Positions 1 through 8,187 of a stretch of 64,000 nt of DNA are shown one piece after another. Source of the DNA: Rickettsiales bacterium. Lineage in GTDB: Bacteria; Pseudomonadota; Alphaproteobacteria; Rickettsiales; JABCZZ01. Where the stretch lies: positions 545,344 through 609,343 of the forward strand of contig DASTXE010000003.1 in the NCBI GenBank assembly GCA_035765535.1, given 5' to 3'. Position 1 is the first letter of the stretch. The number at the start of each line of letters is the position of its first letter. A program made the position numbers and the translations under genes. The notes under the pieces are model-generated. The model was not told where the DNA came from. It saw only the letters and a program-made list of their open reading frames with translations, and did not search any database.

Positions 1-230
1 ACCAGCACATCCGCTTTTGTCATGAGGATATGAAAAATTTCATTGGCGATGCCAGCTTCTTTTTCGCTGAGCGCGCCGTTGCCTTCAGTGGCGTAAAGAT
101 CCGAAAGTTTAATGACGAGTTCCATCTGCTGATGAGAAGAATTATCGGACAGGAGCTGCTCTACATCGCTCATGCTGAGAGTACGCTTCGGCTGGACGGC
201 TTCGTCCTGGATATTCTTTTGGGTGCTCAT
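1..230 (-). CDS. DUF2336 domain protein, N-terminal part (cut by window edge)
   Basis: Reading leftward from an ATG at 228-230, 76 codons are visible before the window ends. The segment reads LSMSDVEQLLSDN, then a helix with ELVIKLSDLYA, then ALSEKEAGIANEIFHILM. This is the N-terminal pattern of DUF2336 proteins (short Leu/Asp segment, helical middle, Leu-Ser-x-x-Glu then Ile-x-x-Glu-Ile-Phe). The family is common in Alphaproteobacteria and its biochemical role is not established. The gene is divergent from cheA across about 240 bases, so the two could share a control region. Family assignment rests on a short stretch; the rest is outside the window. Confidence 0.6.
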   Translation of the reverse strand, partial: MSTQKNIQDEAVQPKRTLSMSDVEQLLSDNSSHQQMELVIKLSDLYATEGNGALSEKEAGIANEIFHILMTKADVL

Positions 231-472
231 GGGAAAATCCTCGATGTTCCCCCCAATTATGCCAGCATGTTAATCGGATTACAAAGCTAAAGTGTTAAAA
301 CCGTCGCGGAAATGCCCCGGGACGGGGTGTTGTGGCAAATAAATCACTATCCCACTGATAATTATAAGTTTGTGCATCTTAACCTGATATTAAGCAGTTT
401 ATTGTATATATAGTATGCTACACTACAAACACTGGCTGCAACTCAGCCATTTCAGGATAAGCGGAGAGAGCA

Positions 473-3079
473 ATGGATGAACTGATCAGCGAATTCATTA
501 CGGAAACCTCGGAGAGTCTCACGACGCTGGATTCTGAGTTGGTCAAGCTGGAACAGGATCCTGGCAATGCGCAGGTCTTGAGTAATATTTTCCGCCTCGT
601 TCATACCATTAAAGGTACTTGTGGATTTCTGGGGCTGCCGCGTCTGGAAGCGGTAGCGCATGCCGGCGAAAACGTGCTGGGCAAAATTCGCGATAAGGTA
701 ATTCCCGTCTCTCCCGGTGCGATTTCCATGGTGTTGGAATCGCTGGACTGCGTCAAAATGATTGTGGATTATTTGGGGCAGCACGGGCAGGAACCGGAAG
801 GAAATGATTCGGAGCTTACAGGGCGCCTGAATGCGTTTGCCGAATCGGGAGTGATAAAAGAAAAAGCATCGGGAGCGGTGCCGGAACCTGTACAGGAAGT
901 GGTTGTGCAGGAAAGCCCCGTTGCGGTCGCTGAACCGGAGTCTGCGGCCGTTCCGGCGGCAAGCGGTCCGGTTGCGCAGCATGAAGCGACGGCCAATACA
1001 CCCAAAGAGCGTGAAGAAACGCTGGTAGGTGTAGTGCAGGCCCAGTCGATCCGCGTGAATCTGGACGTGCTCGAAAACCTCATGCAGATGGTTGGCGAGC
1101 TGGTGCTGACGCGTAACCAGCTGCTGCAGATTGTCAGGACGCGCAGCGACCAGGTATTTGCCGCGCCGCTGCAGCATTTAAGCCACATCACATCGGAACT
1201 GCAGGAAGGGATCATGAAGACCCGCATGCAGCCGATCGAAAATGCCTGGGCGAAGTTCCCGCGCCAGATACGCGATCTTTCGCACGAACTCGGGAAAAAG
1301 ATAGAACTGCGCATGTTCGGTGCGGAAACCGAACTGGACCGTCAGCTGCTGGAAATGATCAAGGATCCGCTGACGCATATGGTGCGCAATTCCGCCGATC
1401 ACGGGCTGGAAATGCCGGACGAGCGCCGCGCGGCAGGAAAGCCGGAAACCGGTGTTATTACACTGTCCGCGTTTCATGAGGGCGGCCATATTATTATCGA
1501 GATTTCCGATGACGGGCGCGGGCTGAATATCGCCAGGATCAAACAGAAAATTGTCGCAAATGGACTGGCGACCGAAGCGGAACTGGCAACATTATCCGAC
1601 CAGCAGATTGCGCAGTTTATTTTCCGCCCCGGATTCTCCACGGCGGAAAAAGTCACGAGCCTTTCCGGGCGCGGTGTCGGCATGGATGTGGTGCGCACGA
1701 ATATCGAAAAGATCGGCGGTACGGTTGAACTGACGTCAGTGATGGGCAAGGGCTCGAAATTCAATATCAAGATTCCGCTGACATTGGCAATTGTATCCGT
1801 CCTGATCGTAGAGGCTAGCGGCGAGCGCTTTGCATTGCCGCAGATTAACGTGCAGGAACTTGTGCGCGTGGGGCAGGGTGCAGAATATAATATCGAGCAT
1901 ATTAACAACGCGGCAATTCTAAGGCTGCGCGGCAAATTGCTACCTTTGATATCGCTGGCGGAGGTGCTCGGTCTTTCTTCGGAAAAAACGGCACGCGATA
2001 GGACCGCATTCGTAGCGGTCTGTAAGGTGGGCGGTTATAATTTCGGGGTCATCGTGGACCGCGTGTTCGATATGGAAGAAATCGTGGTCAAACCGGTGTC
2101 CGAAATATTGAAGGCCGTAACGCTTTATTCAGGCAATACCATCCTGGGGGATGGCAGTATCATTATGATTCTTGATCCTAATGGTCTGGCGCGTGCCACG
2201 GGTGAGCAGGAAATCGCCGGGGGCCGTGATGCCGTAGCAGACATGAAACAGGCCGCGCTGGATATGAATATGGTGAACTTCCTGCTGTTCAAGGCAGGCA
2301 AGGGTGCACCCAAAGCAGTGCCGCTGGAATTAGTGTCGCGTCTGGAAAAAATAGACATGACAACGGTGGAAATGGCGGGCGACCGCCCCGTTGTCCAGTA
2401 CCGCGATGACCTGATGCGTCTGCGCATGATGGAAGATAAAGTGCCTGTGCCGGAAAGCGGTACGAAAGAAGTCATCGTTTTCACTTATGATGGTAAGACG
2501 CTGGGGCTGGTTGTCGATGAGATTATCGACATCGTTAAAGCCAATTACGATATTAAGATGGCGACATCTGAAAAAGGCTTCATGGGCAGCATCGTTATTG
2601 AGGGCAAGACGACCGATATCGTAGATGTATCGCATCTGCTGCGTGATATTGTCGGAATCAATGACGTGGAAGGGGCTTTTGTTAAAACAGAAAAGCAGTA
2701 CAAGCTGCTGCTGGTTGAGGATAGCCCGTTCTTCCGCAGCCTGACCATGCCGTTCCTGGTATCGGTAGGCTATAAAGTGACGGCGGTTGCAAGTGCCCAT
2801 GAAGCGCTGGAAACATTAGAATCGAAGCCGGACTTCGATGTGATTGTGACAGATGTCGAAATGCCGGAAATGGATGGTTTTGAATTTGCCAGCATCTGCC
2901 GCGGCGATTCAAGGCTGGCGCGTATTCCGATTTTCGCCTTCACATCCACACGAAACGAACAGGTGATGCAAAAGGGCAAGCAGGTCGGCGTGCGCGAAGT
3001 AGTGCTGAAAACGGATCGTGTAGGGCTGCTGCAGGCAATAGCATCCGTGCTGCAACATGAAGACAAGGAGACTGTCTGA
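473..3079 (+). CDS. cheA: Hybrid chemotaxis histidine kinase CheA with C-terminal receiver
   Basis: This 868-residue kinase autophosphorylates and passes phosphate to CheY and CheB. Domains in order: HPt (1-110, phospho-His44 in LVHTIKGT), an Ala/Pro/Glu-rich linker (130-185) in place of a clear CheY-binding P2 domain, the P3 dimerisation helices (190-255), the HATPase domain (about 290-430, with N box HMVRNSADHGLE, DDGRGLN and GRGVGMDVV), a CheW-like domain (about 440-570), a second degenerate CheW-like domain (620-735), and a receiver (741-868) with phospho-acceptor Asp794 in TDVEMPEMDG and Lys846. The receiver may act as phosphate sink or feedback site. GGAGAGAG precedes the ATG. The stop overlaps the cheW start (TGATG), indicating translational coupling. 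Confidence 0.97.
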   Translation: MDELISEFITETSESLTTLDSELVKLEQDPGNAQVLSNIFRLVHTIKGTCGFLGLPRLEAVAHAGENVLGKIRDKVIPVSPGAISMVLESLDCVKMIVDYLGQHGQEPEGNDSELTGRLNAFAESGVIKEKASGAVPEPVQEVVVQESPVAVAEPESAAVPAASGPVAQHEATANTPKEREETLVGVVQAQSIRVNLDVLENLMQMVGELVLTRNQLLQIVRTRSDQVFAAPLQHLSHITSELQEGIMKTRMQPIENAWAKFPRQIRDLSHELGKKIELRMFGAETELDRQLLEMIKDPLTHMVRNSADHGLEMPDERRAAGKPETGVITLSAFHEGGHIIIEISDDGRGLNIARIKQKIVANGLATEAELATLSDQQIAQFIFRPGFSTAEKVTSLSGRGVGMDVVRTNIEKIGGTVELTSVMGKGSKFNIKIPLTLAIVSVLIVEASGERFALPQINVQELVRVGQGAEYNIEHINNAAILRLRGKLLPLISLAEVLGLSSEKTARDRTAFVAVCKVGGYNFGVIVDRVFDMEEIVVKPVSEILKAVTLYSGNTILGDGSIIMILDPNGLARATGEQEIAGGRDAVADMKQAALDMNMVNFLLFKAGKGAPKAVPLELVSRLEKIDMTTVEMAGDRPVVQYRDDLMRLRMMEDKVPVPESGTKEVIVFTYDGKTLGLVVDEIIDIVKANYDIKMATSEKGFMGSIVIEGKTTDIVDVSHLLRDIVGINDVEGAFVKTEKQYKLLLVEDSPFFRSLTMPFLVSVGYKVTAVASAHEALETLESKPDFDVIVTDVEMPEMDGFEFASICRGDSRLARIPIFAFTSTRNEQVMQKGKQVGVREVVLKTDRVGLLQAIASVLQHEDKETV

Positions 3080-3558
3080 TGGCCCAGAAACTGCAGGCGG
3101 CGGAAGCCGCAAAAATAGCGACAGCAAGCATAGGCAGCGGGGAATATGTGACCGTGCGCGTGGAGAACCAGCTATTTGGTATTCCGGTATTGCAAGTGCA
3201 GGATGTGCTGCAGGGGTTGAAAGTGACGCGCATTCCGCTGGCAAAGAAAGAAGTGGCGGGTTCCCTCAATCTGCGCGGCAGGATTGTGATTGCTTATGAT
3301 GTGCGCGAGCGCCTCGGCCTGCATAAAATTGAAAATCGTGATATGGCAACGGTCATGAGTGTCGTTGTGGAACATGGCGGTGAGTTCTTCAGCCTCATTG
3401 TGGACTCCGTTGGAGAGGTAATCACACTGCCGCTGAGTCAGATGGAAAAGAATCCGGCCAATCTTTCTGCCTACTGGAAGGAAGTCACATCGGGCATTTA
3501 CAAGCTGGACGGTGAACTGCTTGTGATCCTGGATATTAAAACCCTGCTGAATCTATAA
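3079..3558 (+). CDS. cheW: Chemotaxis coupling protein CheW
   Basis: This single-domain protein of 159 residues links CheA to chemoreceptors at the cell pole. After a 20-residue Ala-rich start the CheW fold runs from VTVRVENQLFGIPVLQVQDV through SLNLRGRIVIAYDVRERLGL to the FSLIVDSVGEVITLP segment. These are the usual CheW landmarks: the Asn-Leu-Arg-Gly loop and the Val-Asp-x-Val near the end. The ATG overlaps the cheA stop by one base, so its translation is probably coupled to cheA, as expected for two subunits of one complex. Nothing in the sequence is abnormal. Confidence 0.95.
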   Translation: MAQKLQAAEAAKIATASIGSGEYVTVRVENQLFGIPVLQVQDVLQGLKVTRIPLAKKEVAGSLNLRGRIVIAYDVRERLGLHKIENRDMATVMSVVVEHGGEFFSLIVDSVGEVITLPLSQMEKNPANLSAYWKEVTSGIYKLDGELLVILDIKTLLNL

Positions 3559-3567
3559 ATGAGACAA

Positions 3568-3590
3568 CAGTGGAGAAGTGGTATCCACTG
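3568..3590 (+). terminator. Hairpin after cheW, possible attenuating terminator
   Basis: Ten bases after the cheW stop a 7-bp perfect stem (CAGTGGA / TCCACTG) encloses a 9-base loop. A run of seven T lies at 3603-3609, about 12 bases past the stem. That is far for a classical terminator, so partial termination or an mRNA-stability hairpin between cheAW and the downstream genes is as likely. Confidence 0.35.
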
Positions 3591-3668
3591 AACAAATTTA
3601 GCTTTTTTTAGTAAAAAATTAATATGTATCTTATACGATAAGGCAGTGGCAAAACGATAGGAGTATTT

Positions 3669-4055
3669 ATGGCCGTTGATAAGAATATGCCGATTTTAAT
3701 CGTGGACGATAATAAAACGATGTTGCGTATCGTCCGCAATCTGCTGAGCCAGGTCGGGTTCACGAACGTGGACGAAGCAACCGATGGCGGCATGGCATTA
3801 AGCAAGATGCGCACGAAAACATATTCGCTTGTGATTTCCGATTGGAATATGGAGCCGATGACCGGGCTTGAGCTTCTCAAGAACGTACGCGCGGACGATA
3901 AGATGAAGGGAACACCTTTCATTATGGTGACGGCAGAAAGCAAGACTGAAAATATTATCGCTGCTAAGGAAGCGGGCGTGAATAATTACATCGTAAAACC
4001 GTTTAGCGCGGAAACGCTTAAGAGCAAGCTCGTCAGCGTTGTTGGGCAATTCTAA
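3669..4055 (+). CDS. cheY: Single-domain response regulator, CheY
   Basis: A 128-residue stand-alone receiver. The acidic pair is in IVDDNKTML (Asp13-Asp14), the phospho-acceptor is Asp58 in VISDWNMEPMTG, the switch Thr is in MVTAES and the conserved Lys is K110 in YIVKPF. The Asp-Trp-Asn-Met-x-Pro-Met sequence after the acceptor is typical of true CheY proteins that bind the flagellar switch. GGAG lies 7 bases before the ATG. The gene sits 14 bases before cheZ, so regulator and likely phosphatase are co-expressed. A second CheY-like protein is encoded just downstream; which one controls the motor cannot be told from sequence. Confidence 0.93.
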   Translation: MAVDKNMPILIVDDNKTMLRIVRNLLSQVGFTNVDEATDGGMALSKMRTKTYSLVISDWNMEPMTGLELLKNVRADDKMKGTPFIMVTAESKTENIIAAKEAGVNNYIVKPFSAETLKSKLVSVVGQF

Positions 4056-4069
4056 TAAAGGATAGTAAG

Positions 4070-4720
4070 ATGGTGGGTAAAACCATATACAGCGCGATTG
4101 CCGAACAGGTGATGCTTATACGCGCGAAAAAAGGCAGCATCGCGCTGGATGACCTGAGCCCGATTCTGGAAAGTGTTGCAAAGCTTGTGTCTCCGGATGG
4201 CGATACTTCGATACTGGATGCTTTCCTGCGCGATGAAATTATCAAGATTGCCAACCATATCGAAGCGACGAAGCATGAGATCGCAGCCCTGACCCCGGAA
4301 TCCGAAGGCGGAAAGCAGATGGGAACGGCAGCCATTCAACTGGACGCTGTCTTGAAGGCAACGGAAGAAGCGGCTCAGGGGATTATGGATGCCGCCGACG
4401 AAATCCAGCAGGTGGCTATGGCAGCAGGATTGGATGAGGCCTCAAAAGAAAAGCTCATGGCCGCAACCACACGCATATATGAAGCCTGTAATTTTCAGGA
4501 TCTGACGGGCCAGCGTATCGTCAAAGTAATGCAGGCGCTGGAATTCACCGAACAGAAAATACGCCGCCTGACCGGGCTTTTCCTGAGCGACGGCTCCATC
4601 AATGTGGATGAACTGCATAAAGTTGCCGCAAGTCGTGAAGATCAGCACCTGCTCAATGGCCCGCAGCTGCCCGGCAGCGCCCCGTCGCAGGATGATATTG
4701 ACGCGATGTTTAAGGAATGA
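4070..4720 (+). CDS. cheZ: CheY-P phosphatase CheZ
   Basis: A 216-residue mostly helical protein. The signature EACNFQDLTGQRIVKVMQAL (about 138-157) carries the catalytic pair equivalent to E. coli CheZ Asp143 and Gln147, here Asp144 and Gln148. The last nine residues, DDIDAMFKE, form the short acidic amphipathic tail that CheZ uses to dock on CheY. It would speed dephosphorylation of one or both CheY proteins encoded on either side. AAAGGA precedes the start. CheZ was long thought to be confined to beta- and gammaproteobacteria, but divergent forms occur in alphaproteobacteria; this one is divergent except around the active site and the tail. Confidence 0.88.
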   Translation: MVGKTIYSAIAEQVMLIRAKKGSIALDDLSPILESVAKLVSPDGDTSILDAFLRDEIIKIANHIEATKHEIAALTPESEGGKQMGTAAIQLDAVLKATEEAAQGIMDAADEIQQVAMAAGLDEASKEKLMAATTRIYEACNFQDLTGQRIVKVMQALEFTEQKIRRLTGLFLSDGSINVDELHKVAASREDQHLLNGPQLPGSAPSQDDIDAMFKE

Positions 4721-4746
4721 GATAGATTCAACCAGCAGGGACGGTT

Positions 4747-5115
4747 ATGAAAACGTGTCTTATAGTGGATGATTCCAGGGTAGTACGCAAGGTGGCCAGC
4801 CGGATTATCGATAAGCTGGGATTTGCCATTGCGGAAGCGGAAGATGGCGCACAGGCGCTTGCTTATTGCGAAAAACAACTGCCGGATCTCATCCTGCTGG
4901 ACTGGTATATGCCGGTCATGAACGGAATCGATTTTCTTCCGAAGCTGCGCGCATTGCCTGGAGGCGACAAACCGGTTGTGGTGTTCTGTACCACGGAAAA
5001 TGATATGGGCCATATTCAGCAGGCTATCATGGCAGGGGCAAATGAGTATGTCATGAAGCCTTTCGACGAAGAAATTATCACCAATAAACTTATGCAAGTC
5101 GGGATTCTGGAATGA
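4747..5115 (+). CDS. Second CheY-like response regulator
   Basis: A 122-residue receiver with acidic pair in LIVDDSRVV, phospho-acceptor Asp52 in LLDWYMPVMNG, and Lys104 in YVMKPFDEE. It keeps the Asp-Trp-x-Met-Pro signature of CheY-type proteins but differs clearly from the upstream CheY, so the two are paralogues rather than a recent duplication. Its stop overlaps the cheB start by four bases (ATGA), which ties it to cheB and cheR. In alphaproteobacteria with several CheY proteins one usually drives the motor and others compete for CheA phosphate; this one could be such a sink. Confidence 0.88.
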   Translation: MKTCLIVDDSRVVRKVASRIIDKLGFAIAEAEDGAQALAYCEKQLPDLILLDWYMPVMNGIDFLPKLRALPGGDKPVVVFCTTENDMGHIQQAIMAGANEYVMKPFDEEIITNKLMQVGILE

Positions 5116-6233
5116 ACGAAGCACAGCAGTCGTCAACTAATGCTGACAGCGTTGTGCGGATCATGATCGTAGATGATTCCGCTATTATTCGCGGTCTGTT
5201 GACGCGTGCTTTCAATGATGTGCCCGAAATCGAGGTAGTAGCCGTTGCATCCAATGGTGCAATTGCGCTAGAACGAATTAAAAATGCGGCAGTCGATATT
5301 ATTCTGCTGGATGTGGAGATGCCTGAAATGGATGGGCTTGAAGCATTGCCGCAATTATTGCAGTTATCGCCTAGATCCCGTGTGATTATGGTGTCCACCC
5401 TGACTATGCGCAATGCTGAAATCAGCTTACGTGCTCTGGAACTTGGCGCTTCGGATTATGTTACCAAACCCACTTCACGCGGAGGTGACAACGAAACCCG
5501 ACAGTTCTACGAAGAGCTGGTTCGCAAGATTAAGGCGCTTTCAGGAAAATTTCGCTCTCAACCTTCAAGGCCTTCAGTGGCTGCCGAGCCGGCAAAAAAT
5601 AAACCGGAATTGGCAGTAGTCACTCCGCAGATGAGTGTGCCGGTAAAATATCCGGCGCATCCTGTTAAGGCGTTGGCTATCGGATCATCCACGGGAGGAC
5701 CGCAGGCACTTGCAACGCTTTTTAAAGCGCTGTCACCACGCTTTCCTAATGTGCCTATTTTTATTACGCAGCATATGCCGCCGACCTTTACGACAATTCT
5801 GGCGCATCATATCAGCCAGTATACCGGCCGTCCCAGTGTGGAAGGCAGGGATGGCGACATCGTGGCGCCGGGTTCGGTCTATCTTGCTCCGGGTAATTTT
5901 CATATGACAGCGGAAAAGGCAAACGGGCAGGTGCGGATACGCCTGAATCAGGAGCCATTGATCAATTATTGCCGCCCTTCTGTCGACCCGATGCTCAAAT
6001 CATTGGTGCAGATTTACGGTCAGGGATTGCTGACGGTGATTCTGACCGGTATGGGAAGCGATGGTTTGGGAGGTGCGCGTGAAGTAGTGGCCGCGGGCGG
6101 AACGGTTATTGCTCAGGACGAGCGTACTTCTGTCGTGTGGGGAATGCCGCGTGCAGTAACGGAAAATAAATTGTGTAGCGCTGTTTTAGCGATTGACGAC
6201 ATTGCTCCTTATATCGTAAAGGCCTGCGCATGA
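5112..6233 (+). CDS. cheB: Chemoreceptor glutamate methylesterase/deamidase CheB
   Basis: A 373-residue enzyme that removes methyl groups from receptor glutamates, giving adaptation. The N-terminal receiver (15-135) has acceptor Asp67 in LLDVEMPEMDG. A linker (145-183) leads to the esterase domain, which contains AIGSSTGGPQAL (nucleophile Ser193), TQHMPPTF (His221) and GMGSDGLGGA (Asp317), the full catalytic triad. Phosphorylation by CheA should relieve inhibition by the receiver. The start overlaps the preceding receiver gene by four bases and the stop overlaps cheR by four, so the genes form a tightly coupled unit. Confidence 0.97.
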   Translation: MNEAQQSSTNADSVVRIMIVDDSAIIRGLLTRAFNDVPEIEVVAVASNGAIALERIKNAAVDIILLDVEMPEMDGLEALPQLLQLSPRSRVIMVSTLTMRNAEISLRALELGASDYVTKPTSRGGDNETRQFYEELVRKIKALSGKFRSQPSRPSVAAEPAKNKPELAVVTPQMSVPVKYPAHPVKALAIGSSTGGPQALATLFKALSPRFPNVPIFITQHMPPTFTTILAHHISQYTGRPSVEGRDGDIVAPGSVYLAPGNFHMTAEKANGQVRIRLNQEPLINYCRPSVDPMLKSLVQIYGQGLLTVILTGMGSDGLGGAREVVAAGGTVIAQDERTSVVWGMPRAVTENKLCSAVLAIDDIAPYIVKACA

Positions 6234-7042
6234 ATACAGATGAATTTGAATTCATAAGCCAATTGCTGAAAAAACGTTCCGGCCTTGCGCTCACGGCGGA
6301 TAAGACGTATCTGCTGGAAAGCCGCCTGTTGCCGATTGCGCGCACTTTCAAAATCGAAACCCTTCCTGAATTCGTGCGGTTCATACGGTCGAAACCGGAT
6401 GAAAAAGTCATTGCTCAGGTCGTAGATGCCATGACGACGAATGAATCCATGTTCTTCCGCGACCAGAAACCGTTCGACCAGTTCCGCCAGGTGATTCTAC
6501 CGCGCCTGAAAGAGGTTAAAGGCGGCGGAAAGATACGCATCTGGAGTGCGGCATGCTCGAATGGCCAGGAGCCTTACACAATTGCGATGTGCCTGCTGGA
6601 AGAAGCAGTAAAGATGAGCGGCTTCACTTATGAAATCATTGCCACCGATATTTCGCCGCGTGTACTGGAGAAAGCGAAACAGGGAATTTATACGCAATTT
6701 GAAATCCAGCGCGGGCTGCCTATCCAGATGCTGCTGAAATACTTCAAGCAGCTGCCGGACAGTACGTGGCAGGCAAATGAAAACCTGCGCTCAATGGTGA
6801 CCTTCCGCCAGCAAAACCTGCTGGAGGAAATCGGCATGCTCGGAAAGTTCGATATTATATTATGCCGCAACGTGCTGATTTATTTCGATGAGCCGACCAA
6901 GCGCGGTATTCTGGAAAAGATCAGCCGTATGCTTGAAAAGCACGGTGTGCTGTTGCTGGGCAGCACGGAAACGATTCTCGGTATCAGCGATAAATATATA
7001 ACGCTGGAGAACGAACGCGGCGTACACGTGCTAGCCGCTTGA
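6230..7042 (+). CDS. cheR: Chemoreceptor glutamate methyltransferase CheR
   Basis: A 270-residue SAM-dependent methyltransferase opposing CheB. The N-terminal helical domain (1-75) precedes the catalytic domain, in which TNESMFFRDQKPFDQF, RIWSAACSNGQEPYTIAM (SAM-binding region) and FDIILCRNVLIYFD are all classical CheR motifs. There is no C-terminal TPR or receptor-binding extension. Its ATG overlaps the cheB stop (ATGA). The 3' end overlaps a convergent receiver gene by 12 bases, which is unusual and could cause interference between the two transcripts. Confidence 0.97.
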   Translation: MNTDEFEFISQLLKKRSGLALTADKTYLLESRLLPIARTFKIETLPEFVRFIRSKPDEKVIAQVVDAMTTNESMFFRDQKPFDQFRQVILPRLKEVKGGGKIRIWSAACSNGQEPYTIAMCLLEEAVKMSGFTYEIIATDISPRVLEKAKQGIYTQFEIQRGLPIQMLLKYFKQLPDSTWQANENLRSMVTFRQQNLLEEIGMLGKFDIILCRNVLIYFDEPTKRGILEKISRMLEKHGVLLLGSTETILGISDKYITLENERGVHVLAA

Positions 7043-7429
7043 TGCGTCCTTCTTTTCGGTATCTTCCAATACAGTCACAATCGCGTCGCTGAGCTTCTGG
7101 AAATCTATAGGCTTGCTCACAAAAGCATTGGCGCGCCATTTGCGTATCTGCTCAAGATCGTCCTCACTCTGTGTGGAGGACACCATGACGACAGGAAGAT
7201 TCGGATAACGCGATTTGCAATGGCCGAGAATGGAAATGCCGTCCATGGTCGGCATAAAGAGATCCAAAAGCATCAGGTCGATATTGTCATGCTGTTGTTT
7301 GAGCAGATTGATAGCTTCATCCCCGCTATGGCAGACAATATAATGGAAGCCGAGTTTTTCGACCACAGAAGCAATCATCTGCCGGTCGAATTCCATATCT
7401 TCCACGATCATGATGGTTTTGGTATGCAT
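7031..7429 (-). CDS. Stand-alone receiver protein convergent with cheR
   Basis: A 132-residue single receiver domain: acidic pair in IMIVEDMEFD (Glu10-Asp11), phospho-acceptor Asp56 in LLDLFMPTMDG, switch Ser in MVSSTQ and Lys106 in FVSKPID. The last ten residues are charged and probably unstructured. It lacks the Asp-Trp-x-Met-Pro form of motor-binding CheY proteins and resembles receivers of PatA or sensor-associated type. The opposite orientation to the che operon means independent expression. Its partner kinase is not visible; a chemotaxis link is inferred from position only. Confidence 0.85.
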   Translation of the reverse strand: MHTKTIMIVEDMEFDRQMIASVVEKLGFHYIVCHSGDEAINLLKQQHDNIDLMLLDLFMPTMDGISILGHCKSRYPNLPVVMVSSTQSEDDLEQIRKWRANAFVSKPIDFQKLSDAIVTVLEDTEKKDASSG

Positions 7430-7588
7430 GAAGCTATTATAATGATTAATCCCGCAATTCTTGCATATTTACAGCCGGTACGGCAAGCGGAATATGCTCC
7501 ATCCGGCTCTCCTCCGTGTGGTATTGGAAGAGGAATTGCACCATAATCAGGCTTAACAGGGCACAGATTTTATGTTATTCTGCGGAAT

Positions 7589-8125
7589 ATGCATGAATTT
7601 TCTCGCCGTAAGTTTATCCAAATGGGACTGTGTGTTGCTGTTACTGCCGCAGTGCCAGGCCTCGCATTCGCCGATAAAACCGACCGGAAACTGGCATTCT
7701 ATAATATCCATACCGGTGAGTCTTTGAAAGTTACCTACCGTGAGAACGGGCAGTATGTCTCTTCCGCTCTGCAGGAGTTAAGGCATTTCCTGAGGGACTA
7801 CCGCACGGGAGATATTCATACAATGGATACGGCGCTTTTCGAGCAGCTGTACCGCTTGCAGCAGCTGATGGAAACGCAAGGAGAGTTCCATGTGATTTCC
7901 GGTTATCGCTCGCCCAAAACCAATCATATGTTGCATGAGCATTCAAACGGCGTCGCAAACCACAGTCTGCACATGGAAGGAAAGGCAATCGATATTTGCC
8001 TGCCGGGAAAAGATCTGTCCTATTTGCATCAGGCGGCCCTGAGCATGCGTGCGGGAGGAGTGGGCTATTATCCTTCTACCGGTTTCGTGCATATCGACAC
8101 AGGCCGCGTGCGGCACTGGGGATAA
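7589..8125 (+). CDS. Tat-exported DUF882/M15-like peptidase (YcbK type)
   Basis: 178 residues. The N-terminus has a twin-arginine motif (SRRKFIQMG) followed by a hydrophobic stretch and AFA before residue 30, so export through Tat and folding before secretion are likely. The body matches DUF882 (peptidase M15-like zinc enzymes such as YcbK): YRSPKTNHML, then NHSLHMEGKAIDI and GFVHIDTGRVRHWG near the end. The His and Asp residues in these motifs are the usual zinc ligands of murein D,D- or L,D-carboxypeptidase folds. A murein L,D-transpeptidase gene follows 62 bases downstream on the same strand, consistent with a cell-wall role. Confidence 0.85.
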   Translation: MHEFSRRKFIQMGLCVAVTAAVPGLAFADKTDRKLAFYNIHTGESLKVTYRENGQYVSSALQELRHFLRDYRTGDIHTMDTALFEQLYRLQQLMETQGEFHVISGYRSPKTNHMLHEHSNGVANHSLHMEGKAIDICLPGKDLSYLHQAALSMRAGGVGYYPSTGFVHIDTGRVRHWG

Positions 8126-8187
8126 TCTTTCTGCCTGTTTGACGGGAATCAAGCAGCAGGACCGATATATTAGTATCATGAGAGAAT

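Noticed and set aside
452..1177. 241-codon minus-strand frame over cheA
   Set aside because: cheA on the plus strand is unambiguous; the antisense product is Arg/His/Gln-rich noise.
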